Positions 6,999 through 12,085 of a DNA stretch of 12,085 nucleotides are shown here, piece by piece (position 1 is the stretch's first letter; each line of letters opens with the position of its first letter). The notes under the pieces were generated by a model. It had not been told where the DNA came from and made no database searches. It saw only the letters and a list, made by a program, of their open reading frames with translations. Source of the stretch: Desulfobulbaceae bacterium. GTDB lineage: Bacteria; Desulfobacterota; Desulfobulbia; Desulfobulbales; Desulfocapsaceae. The position numbers were made by a program, and so were the translations under genes. The DNA is taken from NCBI GenBank assembly GCA_031256095.1, contig JAIRRG010000034.1, forward strand, positions 1-12,085, written 5' to 3'.

Positions 6999-7046
6999 AT
7001 GGCGGGATGCGCTCCCGCCGGTGGCGGTTCGCTTTCCCGCCCTACG
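6999..7046 (+). repeat. REP-like imperfect palindrome upstream of the RAYT gene
   Basis: GGCGGGA (7001-7007) pairs with TCCCGCC (7035-7041), enclosing CCGCC (7015-7019) and GGCGG (7023-7027). It ends CCCTACG. The reverse complement recurs at 2445-2488. RAYT genes are typically flanked by the palindromes they recognise, and this one lies 40 bp before the transposase start. Confidence 0.65.
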
Positions 7047-7085
7047 ACTACGACGGTATTGGTTCGATAACCGAATAACGAAAAT

Positions 7086-7622
7086 ATGCCTAATTATCGC
7101 CGTTATCGCGTCGCCGGGGGGACATATTTTTTCACCGTCAATCTGTGGCGGCGTTTTCCCAACGATTTGCTGGTTCGGCATATTGATGTTTTGCGGGCCG
7201 TGACGCGGCATGTGATGGCGAAACGTCCTTTTCATATTGACGCCTGGGTGGTTTTGCCCGACCACTTGCATTGTGTGTGGACGCTGCCGCCAGGCGACGA
7301 TGATTTTTCCGGGCGGTGGCGGCTGATTAAACAAGGCTTTTCCAAAGCTTTGCCGATGACCGAGCCGCGCTCTCCGGCGCGTGCCGCCCGTGGCGAGCGC
7401 GGTATATGGCAACGGCGTTTCTGGGAACACGCCATCCGTGATGATGCCGATTACGCGGCGCATGTCGATTATTGCCATATCAACCCGGTGAAGCATGGTT
7501 ATGCCGAATCCGTGGCGGCGTGGCCGTATTCGACATTTCACCGCTTGGTGGCGGATGGCTTATATCCGTTGGATTGGGCCGGTGATCCGGCTTGCGATAT
7601 GGAAGCCGGAAAAGCAAAATAG
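7086..7622 (+). CDS. REP-associated tyrosine transposase (RAYT, Y1_Tnp / IS200-like superfamily)
   Basis: This 178-residue protein fits a domesticated single-strand transposase that nicks and moves REP-type palindromes. The opening PNYRRYRVAGGTYFFTVNL is typical of the family. The HUH motif is H60-L61-H62 within LPDHLHCVW. A later segment, WQRRFWEHAIRD (108-119) then HVDYCHINPVKHGY (126-139), contains the probable catalytic Y129. Length is normal for RAYTs and no frameshift is seen, so it may be active. No good Shine-Dalgarno sequence precedes ATG 7086, but conservation begins at the first residues. Palindromic repeats lie on both sides (6894-7046 and 7633 onward), and the stop codon TAG merges into a TAGGGCGG repeat sequence. 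It is not part of any evident operon. The family is clear; activity and substrate are inferred. Confidence 0.92.
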   Translation: MPNYRRYRVAGGTYFFTVNLWRRFPNDLLVRHIDVLRAVTRHVMAKRPFHIDAWVVLPDHLHCVWTLPPGDDDFSGRWRLIKQGFSKALPMTEPRSPARAARGERGIWQRRFWEHAIRDDADYAAHVDYCHINPVKHGYAESVAAWPYSTFHRLVADGLYPLDWAGDPACDMEAGKAK

Positions 7623-7632
7623 GGCGGATCAC

Positions 7633-7713
7633 GTAGGGCGCATAAGCGCAGCGGCACAGCCGCGAGCGTAATGCGCCGATATATTTGGTAATTTCTCCAA
7701 ATCGCCGCCTTTC
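7633..7713 (+). repeat. Palindromic element, truncated copy 2
   Basis: It begins GTAGGGCGCATAAGCG (7633-7648) and shares the core TATATTTGGTAATTTCTCCAAA region with copy 1. It has a longer left hairpin (extra CGGCACAGCCG, as in copy 3). The similarity stops near 7713, and the right-hand GGCGCGTC/GACGCGCC hairpin and terminal GCGCCCTAC are absent. Confidence 0.7.
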
Positions 7714-7865
7714 TGATGCCCAGAGTCGCAATCCGGAAGCCCGGCAAATAGCCCAAGAGCACTTGCGGCAGTTGCAATAATCCCGCGGCGTTGCTGGCAT
7801 AAACTGGATTCGCCTTTCTTTTGCTTGCGCTCCGCCCACGCCGCACACACTAAAATTATGCTCAA

Positions 7866-7899
7866 CGTCGTTGCGAGGAATGAAATGACGAAGCAATCC
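7866..7899 (+). repeat. CGTCGTTGCGAGGA...CGAAGCAATCC interspersed repeat
   Basis: The sequence CGTCGTTGCGAGGA, then an ATGAAATGA spacer, then CGAAGCAATCC, matches a short palindromic repeat seen in many proteobacterial genomes, usually as CGTCATTGCGAGGA...CGAAGCAATCC. The ends TTGC and GCAA pair as a small stem. A single copy is visible in this window. The identification is from memory of that motif, not from a search. Confidence 0.6.
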
Positions 7900-7946
7900 A
7901 TTTATACAAAAGGGCTAGGGCGCAAAAGCGAGGTAGGGCGGACTGC

Positions 7947-8052
7947 GTAGAGCGCATGAGCGAAGTGGCACAGCCGCGAGCGTAATGCGCCGATATGTTT
8001 GGTAATTTTTCCAAATCGCTGCCCTTTATCGGCGCGTCACGACGCGCCCTAC
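7947..8052 (+). repeat. Palindromic element, complete copy 3 (106 bp)
   Basis: The ends are GTAGAGCGC (7947-7955, one mismatch to the other copies) and GCGCCCTAC (8044-8052). The left hairpin contains the same GGCACAGCCGCGAGCG segment as copy 2, the middle has TTTGGTAATTTTTCCAAA, and the right hairpin is identical to copy 1. It thus combines features of both other copies. Confidence 0.78.
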
Positions 8053-8140
8053 GCGGCAAGTTGGCAACCATGAACCGTAACCCATTGTCGGGGCAGCATC
8101 CTACCGCCCGTCATAGCAATCGCCCCGAAACGGGCGGATT

Positions 8141-8380
8141 ACCATCCACCCCTACATCGGCGCTGCCTACGAACATGAGTTCGACGGCATAGCCAGGGCC
8201 ACCACCAACGGCTATGCCATCGACGCTCCGGCTTTGAACGGCGATACCGGCATTGGCGAGTTGGGCCTGGTGGTTGCGCCCTCGAAAGGATTGCCTGTGT
8301 CCTGTGACGTCGGTATCCAGGGTTATGTTGGCGAAAGGCAAGGCGTGACCGGAAGCCTGCAAATTCGTTACGAGTTTTAA
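8141..8380 (+). pseudogene. C-terminal remnant of an autotransporter beta-barrel protein
   Basis: The frame read from 8141 gives 79 residues before TAA at 8378. It includes IHPYIGAAYEHEFDG near the start, GELGLVVAPS in the middle and GYVGERQGVTGSLQIRYEF at the end. This is the pattern of the last strands of a type Va autotransporter barrel, with the final aromatic residue. An in-frame stop lies at 8114-8116 and there is no ATG, GTG or ribosome binding site at a usable position, so only the 3' end of a once much longer gene remains. The upstream side is repeat DNA (complete element to 8052), suggesting deletion or repeat-associated rearrangement removed the rest. The remnant is clear as to type; its parent gene is unknown. 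Confidence 0.75.
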
Positions 8381-8407
8381 GGGCGGTTAGTTTGGCTGTT
8401 CTTGTTT

Positions 8408-8437
8408 GCTGCCTCTCGTCGGGGGACGAGGGGCAGC
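8408..8437. other. 13-bp hairpin between converging genes
   Basis: GCTGCCTCTCGTC (8408-8420) pairs with GACGAGGGGCAGC (8425-8437) across all 13 positions, one as G-U, with a GGGG loop. It sits between the autotransporter remnant (plus strand) and the end of the flavoprotein gene (minus strand). Neither side has a T-tract, so it is not a canonical intrinsic terminator. It may protect 3' ends or help terminate in both directions. Confidence 0.5.
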
Positions 8438-8486
8438 GGGGACATGGATAATGGCGGTGCGGCGTCGGCAACGGCGTTGTGCCGCT

Positions 8487-9803
8487 TTATTCGTGCAGTC
8501 GCTTCCAGGCGGTTTGCGAAGGGGATCCTTTCTTCAGCCAGTTTCTGGCGGCCAGCCCAGCGGCGTGCCCGGTGGCCAGGCAGCAGGTGATCAGGTAGCC
8601 GCCGGTTGGCGCTTCCCAGTCGAGCATTTCACCGGCGCAGAAAACACCGGGGCGGCGTTTCAGCATCAGGTGATCGTCCAGTTCGGAAAAACACAGGCCG
8701 CCGGCGGTCGAGATCGCCTCGGCCAACGGGCGCGGCCTGAGCAAGGGAATGGGCAAATTTTTTAGCGCCGCCGCCAGGGCTTCCGAGTCGGCAAAAGTTT
8801 CTTTGGGAATAAATTCATAGGCCAGGCCACGACGGACTCCTGTCAGGCTCAGGCATTTTTCCAAATGGCTGGCCAGGCTGCGCCGCCCGCGCGGGCGCTT
8901 GAGTTTTTCGGCCAGCGCCTGTTGCGGCGTGTCAGGAAAGAGGTCGAAGCGGACCAAGGCTTCGTGCCCGGCTTCCAGGCTGTCGCGCAGCAGATGGCCG
9001 CAGGCGTAGATTAAGGAGCCTTCGAGACCGTATGCCGTAACCAGGCACTCGCCGCGTTTTCGGAAGCTTTGCCCGCCGTCAGAAAAAATGAGAACCACAT
9101 TTTTCAGCGGCAGCCTCAGGTGGGCGAAACGGGCACGGAAATGTTCGGAGAAATCCACCTCAAAACCGCAATTGGCCGGGCGGAAAGGGGCAATGGCGCA
9201 TCCTTCGGCGGCGAGAATTTGCCGCCATTGGCCGGTGGCGCCGAGTTGTGGCCGGCTACCGCCGCCCAGGGCGAGAACGACGGCCCCCGCCTCGGCGGTG
9301 GTTTCACCTTGCCCGGTCATGAAGCGCAACCGCCCGGCCTCATCCCAGCCCAGCCAGCGGTGGCCGAGGTGAAGGCGCAGGCCGGTATTGTCCAGACGGG
9401 TTAACCAGTTATGTGTCAATTCCGCCGCTGTGCGTGAAGCTGGATACACCTTGCCGCCGGCGCCGCGCACGGTGGCGACGTCCAAAGAGCGCGCCCAGTC
9501 TTGCGTCTGGCGTGGGCCGAAATCTTTGAGAAAGGGACGCAGCCTTTCTTCGCGTCCAGGATAATGGCCGAGAAAAAGCGAAAATTTTTCTTCCGTGGTC
9601 AGGTTGAGGCCGCCACTGCCCGCCGCCAGCAATTTGCGCGCCGGTGCTGGCATGGCCTCGTACAAATCAACGGCGATACCGGCGGCAAGCAAGGTATCGG
9701 CGGCCATCAGGCCAGCCGGCCCAGAGCCGATAACCGCGCAGCCTAGGCGGCGGCTAAAACCATGGCCGGGACAATGATTGCTAGGTGATGATTGGCTCGC
9801 CAT
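8487..9803 (-). CDS. NAD(P)/FAD-dependent flavoprotein (HI0933/BaiN class, probably the PP_4765-like subgroup)
   Basis: A 438-residue soluble flavoprotein. The FAD-binding Rossmann motif GSGPAG is at 26-31 with the acidic ribose-binding residue about E49, followed by KLLAAGSGGLNLT (57-69), the HI0933-family signature after the first strand pair. Near the C-terminus CAGEMLDWEAPTGGY (389-403) is the second FAD-contacting motif. The family includes BaiN-type proteins, but the true substrate of this subgroup is unknown, so no reaction is assigned. The start ATG at 9803 lacks a well-placed Shine-Dalgarno (AAGAAGG lies about 20 nt away), and the first 20 residues precede the conserved core. No better in-frame start is present. 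It lies 75 bp downstream of uppP on the same strand and may be cotranscribed. Confidence 0.88.
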   Translation of the reverse strand: MASQSSPSNHCPGHGFSRRLGCAVIGSGPAGLMAADTLLAAGIAVDLYEAMPAPARKLLAAGSGGLNLTTEEKFSLFLGHYPGREERLRPFLKDFGPRQTQDWARSLDVATVRGAGGKVYPASRTAAELTHNWLTRLDNTGLRLHLGHRWLGWDEAGRLRFMTGQGETTAEAGAVVLALGGGSRPQLGATGQWRQILAAEGCAIAPFRPANCGFEVDFSEHFRARFAHLRLPLKNVVLIFSDGGQSFRKRGECLVTAYGLEGSLIYACGHLLRDSLEAGHEALVRFDLFPDTPQQALAEKLKRPRGRRSLASHLEKCLSLTGVRRGLAYEFIPKETFADSEALAAALKNLPIPLLRPRPLAEAISTAGGLCFSELDDHLMLKRRPGVFCAGEMLDWEAPTGGYLITCCLATGHAAGLAARNWLKKGSPSQTAWKRLHE

Positions 9804-9878
9804 CTGTAAACGATAGAATGACCTTCTTGGCTTCGCTCAGCGGCAGGTCTGGCCATTGGTTTCCCTCGTTTTGCCGCC

Positions 9879-10850
9879 TCAGTTCATGTGACCGCTGAGG
9901 AGCAGGGCGCCGACCACCAGGGCCAGGATGACGCGGTAGTAACCAAATATGGTCATGCCGTGCTTGTTTAGATAGCCAACCATCCAGCGAATGGCCGCCA
10001 CCGCCGAAATGAAGGCGAAGACAAGGCCAGTGGCCACCGCCGCCGGGCTGAGCATGGCCAGCATTTCGTGACCATGCTTCAAGGCGTCGTAAGCCGTGGC
10101 CGCGCTCAGGGTGATAAGACCCAAAAGAAAGCTGAATTCCACCGCCGCGCCCAGCGACAGGCCGCTGATGACGCCGCCGACGATGGTGACCAGGCTGCGG
10201 CTGGTGCCCGGCCACATGGCCAGGCATTGCATCAGACCGACCACGAGCGCCATTTTCCAGGTCATCGCCTCGACAGAAAGGCCGGTGCGGGAGCGCCCTT
10301 TGCCCCAGTGATGCACGGCCAGGATCAAGACGCCGCCGACGAACCAGGCGGCCACCACCGGCCAGGAACCAAACAGCCATTCTTTGATGTATTTGTTGGC
10401 TGCCAGGCCAATCACCGCTGCTGGCAGAAAGCCGACGATGATATTGATGAGCAGTCGCCGCCCGGCTTCGTCTTTTCCCGTCAGGCCGGCGACCATCTGG
10501 CCGACGCGGCGGAAATAGAGGCCCAGGACCGCGACGATTGCCCCGGCCTGAATGCAGATGGTATAGGCGTCAATGGCTTCCTTTTCTTCGCTGGCTGCCG
10601 CCGCCGTCAGGCTGGGACTGTCGCCAATGCCCATGATCTTTGCCGCCAACAGCAGATGGCCGGTCGAACTGACCGGCAAGTATTCGGTTAGACCCTCGAC
10701 GACGCCCAAAATCGCGGCCTGAGAAATGGTCATGGCTGAAGCGCGGCTGGCTGAGGTGGGCGGGTTGGTCTGAGTTTCAGCTTGAGCGAGGCTGGCGCCC
10801 AGGATGATGGCCAGAGCAAAAAATAACGCAAGGTGAAAACGAGTCGGCAT
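9879..10850 (-). CDS. uppP: Undecaprenyl-diphosphatase (bacitracin resistance protein)
   Basis: This integral inner-membrane enzyme dephosphorylates undecaprenyl diphosphate, regenerating the lipid carrier for peptidoglycan and O-antigen synthesis. From the ATG at 10850 it has 323 residues. Motif I, VEGLTEYLPVSSTGH (51-65), supplies the two glutamates E52 and E56 and H65; motif II, PGTSRS (214-219), supplies R218. Multiple hydrophobic segments fill the rest. The family's usual length is about 265-280. Here a signal-peptide-like segment (MPTRF... to AQA at 24) and a short Thr/Ser-rich linker precede the core. Alternative starts are ATG 10889 (13 residues longer) and ATG 10733 (284 residues, beginning MTISQ, canonical). 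None has a strong Shine-Dalgarno sequence, so the start is uncertain. It is divergent from pyrF and upstream of the flavoprotein gene. Confidence 0.92.
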   Translation of the reverse strand: MPTRFHLALFFALAIILGASLAQAETQTNPPTSASRASAMTISQAAILGVVEGLTEYLPVSSTGHLLLAAKIMGIGDSPSLTAAAASEEKEAIDAYTICIQAGAIVAVLGLYFRRVGQMVAGLTGKDEAGRRLLINIIVGFLPAAVIGLAANKYIKEWLFGSWPVVAAWFVGGVLILAVHHWGKGRSRTGLSVEAMTWKMALVVGLMQCLAMWPGTSRSLVTIVGGVISGLSLGAAVEFSFLLGLITLSAATAYDALKHGHEMLAMLSPAAVATGLVFAFISAVAAIRWMVGYLNKHGMTIFGYYRVILALVVGALLLSGHMN

Positions 10851-10940
10851 TTTGGTGTTTTTGTTGAGTTTTTCTAAAAATCTTGCCATCTGGCAGCCTA
10901 GCGTCGTATGGTCACGAAGCGGCAGCCAAGGGAAAAATCT

Positions 10941-10969
10941 TTCTGCCGCTGTGCCGCTTCCGGTATAGT
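10941..10969 (+). promoter_or_regulatory. Candidate sigma-70 promoter for pyrF
   Basis: TATAGT (10964-10969) is one base from the -10 consensus. The hexamer 17 bp upstream, TTCTGC (10941-10946), is a poor -35. It lies in the region between the divergent uppP and pyrF genes, giving a leader of about 70 nt. Treat it as a weak candidate. Confidence 0.3.
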
Positions 10970-11047
10970 AACGGCTCCTCCGGCAGTGTCGCGGGCGGTT
11001 TGGCATTGGGAGCAAGATTCTATCACGGAACAGGGTGGGGCGCGAGT

Positions 11048-11767
11048 ATGAACGACATTTCATTGGACGAACGGCTTATTTTCGCTTTGGACGTTGCCGA
11101 CGCCGGCGAAGGGAAACGATTGGTTGATCTGCTACAGGGAGAAATCCGTTTTTTCAAGGTTGGTTTGCAGCTATTCCTCGCCGGTTGGTGGCCGATGATT
11201 GACTATATCACCGGGCGCGGCTGCAAGGTCATGGCTGATTTGAAATTCTTCGACATCCCGGAGACCGTGGCCCTGGCTGTTGAGCAACTGCAAAACCATG
11301 ACATCGCCTTGGCTACCATCCACGGCAACGACCCGATCATCCGCGCCGCCGTTGCCAGGAAAAAGGGCGATATGAAACTTTTGGCGGTGACGGTCCTGAC
11401 CAGTTTTGACGAATCCGATATGCGGCAACTCGGTCTGCAGGGCACAATTGCCGATCTGGTGCTGCTGCGCGCCAAAAAGGCCATTGAACTTGGCTGTGAT
11501 GGCGTGGTGTCGTCGGGCCTCGAGGTGAAAAGCCTTCGCGAAAAGGTCAGCGGCCCCTGCATCGTCGTCACGCCGGGCATCCGCCCAGGCTTCAATGCTG
11601 ACGTCATCGGCCAGGATGACCAGAAGCGTGTCGCCACCGCCAAAGAGGCGATAGGAAACGGCGCCGATTATGTGGTCATAGGCCGTCCAATCCGCGACGC
11701 CAAAGACCCATTGGCCATGGCCAGAAGCATCAAGAAAGAAATTGCCGAGGCGCTGGCGGCAAGGTAA
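11048..11767 (+). CDS. pyrF: Orotidine-5'-phosphate decarboxylase
   Basis: This cytoplasmic TIM-barrel enzyme makes the last step of UMP synthesis, decarboxylating OMP. The 239-residue length is typical. Key residues are visible: D15 (ALDVA), K37 (FFKVG), the catalytic DLKFFD (64-69, with D64, K66 and D69) and IPETV, T118 in VLTSF, the phosphate-binding TPGIRP (175-180) and IGRPI (211-215), and DDQKR (190-194). ATG 11048 is chosen because a purine-rich AGGGTGGGG (11032-11040) precedes it by 7 nt and the family's N-terminal strand begins at once; the open frame further upstream to 10883 is not conserved-looking. It is followed after 80 bp by the ferredoxin gene in the same direction, which may or may not share its transcript. 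Confidence 0.97.
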   Translation: MNDISLDERLIFALDVADAGEGKRLVDLLQGEIRFFKVGLQLFLAGWWPMIDYITGRGCKVMADLKFFDIPETVALAVEQLQNHDIALATIHGNDPIIRAAVARKKGDMKLLAVTVLTSFDESDMRQLGLQGTIADLVLLRAKKAIELGCDGVVSSGLEVKSLREKVSGPCIVVTPGIRPGFNADVIGQDDQKRVATAKEAIGNGADYVVIGRPIRDAKDPLAMARSIKKEIAEALAAR

Positions 11768-11847
11768 AAGCCTGGATGCTGGCTTGCGGCCAACGGCGCC
11801 AGAGAAGAGGCCAGGGATGTGGAAATTTTCTATTGTGAGGAAACGTC

Positions 11848-12036
11848 ATGAAGCAAGTTGTCATCAATGAGGACGAGTGCCTTGGTTGTAATGCCTGTGT
11901 TGAACTCTGTCCCGATATTTTTGCCTTTAACGACAACACGGACAAGGCCTACGTCATCAAACCCGAAGGAGGGGATCAAGCCTGCGTCGACGAGGCGATT
12001 GCCTCGTGCCCGGGAAACTGCATCAGCCAGGAATAA
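11848..12036 (+). CDS. Small [4Fe-4S] ferredoxin, Desulfovibrio gigas type
   Basis: A 62-residue cytoplasmic electron carrier. C11, C14 and C17 (CLGCNAC) with C54 (SCPG) fit the ligands of one [4Fe-4S] cluster. C21 (in LCPD) and C46 occupy the places of the two cysteines that form a disulfide in D. gigas ferredoxin, where the second cluster has been lost. An extra C58 is present. The surrounding residues (ELCPDIFAFND and VDEAIASCP) match that group closely. GAGG (11837-11840) precedes ATG by 7 nt. Redox partners are not indicated by the neighbours; the gene downstream, if any, is beyond the window. The remaining 49 bp contain ACTGGCCC twice and no clear terminator. Confidence 0.93.
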   Translation: MKQVVINEDECLGCNACVELCPDIFAFNDNTDKAYVIKPEGGDQACVDEAIASCPGNCISQE

Positions 12037-12085
12037 TCGGATACGCGCCTGACTGGCCCAAAACTGGCCCCGCGCCGATTGCATA

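Larger units (their letters stand above)
7623..8140. other. Repeat-rich intergenic stretch without genes
   Basis: Between the RAYT stop and the autotransporter remnant lie a truncated and a complete copy of the GTAGGGCGC element (7633, 7947), a GTTGCGAGGA-type repeat (7866), a fragment TAGGGCGCAAAAGCGAG (7916-7932), and about 150 bp of unrecognised sequence (7714-7865). A further hairpin CCGCCCGT/ACGGGCGG lies at 8104-8111/8130-8137. Several minus-strand frames here repeat the peptide LEKLPNISAHY, which is simply the palindromic repeat translated. Confidence 0.7.

Noticed and set aside
7480..8071. Minus-strand frames sharing the peptide LEKLPNISAHY
   Set aside because: The shared peptide is the translated palindromic repeat, present wherever a copy lies; there is no start signal or family resemblance.
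6761..8112. GGGGCAGCATCC shared by the end of the exoprotein gene and the DNA before the autotransporter remnant
   Set aside because: Only about 12 bases match and the flanks do not align, so it is probably chance rather than a duplication footprint.
9781..10380. 199-residue minus-strand frame overlapping uppP, ending in a protein-like stretch (LPLSEAKKVILSFTDGEP)
   Set aside because: Most of it is a shifted reading of uppP. The protein-like tail lies in the 75-bp gap before the flavoprotein gene but has no start codon of its own.

Overview
The window reads like a chromosomal segment of a Gram-negative, probably anaerobic, deltaproteobacterium (Desulfobacterota-like). The clues are an outer-membrane two-partner secretion (TPS) pair, a ferredoxin with the cysteine layout of Desulfovibrio gigas ferredoxin, a full-consensus sigma-54 promoter, and interspersed palindromic repeats of a kind common in such genomes. 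The taxonomic call is an inference; no rRNA or other strong marker is present.

Left part (1-6829): a regulatory region with inverted repeats, a sigma-54 -24/-12 promoter (343-358) and a strong intrinsic terminator (429-460) precedes a TpsB/ShlB-type outer-membrane translocator (541-2253). After a 340-bp gap filled with palindromic repeat fragments comes its likely cargo (2594-6829). This is a 1411-residue filamentous-haemagglutinin-like exoprotein with an N-terminal TPS domain, an 11-unit GLUG repeat array, a Gly/Asn/Thr-rich linker and, unusually, a C-terminal M48-type zinc metallopeptidase domain (HEVGH, then ESAAD).

Middle part (6830-8440): a repeat-rich, gene-poor stretch. It holds tandem 22-bp units, three copies of a palindromic element bounded by GTAGGGCGC/GCGCCCTAC, a REP-like palindrome that also occurs in opposite orientation before the exoprotein gene, a copy of a GTTGCGAGGA-type interspersed repeat, a REP-associated tyrosine transposase (RAYT, 7086-7622), and the C-terminal remnant of an autotransporter beta-barrel (8141-8380).

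Right part (8441-12085): ordinary housekeeping genes. On the minus strand lie undecaprenyl-diphosphatase (uppP) and, downstream of it, an NAD(P)/FAD-dependent flavoprotein of the HI0933/BaiN class. Divergently on the plus strand are orotidine-5'-phosphate decarboxylase (pyrF) and a small [4Fe-4S] ferredoxin.

The most notable content is (i) the TPS exoprotein that carries its own M48 protease, (ii) a sigma-54 promoter that appears to feed first into a terminator, giving either a roughly 90-nt RNA or an attenuated leader for the secretion operon, and (iii) the RAYT with its palindromic repeats packed around surface-protein genes.
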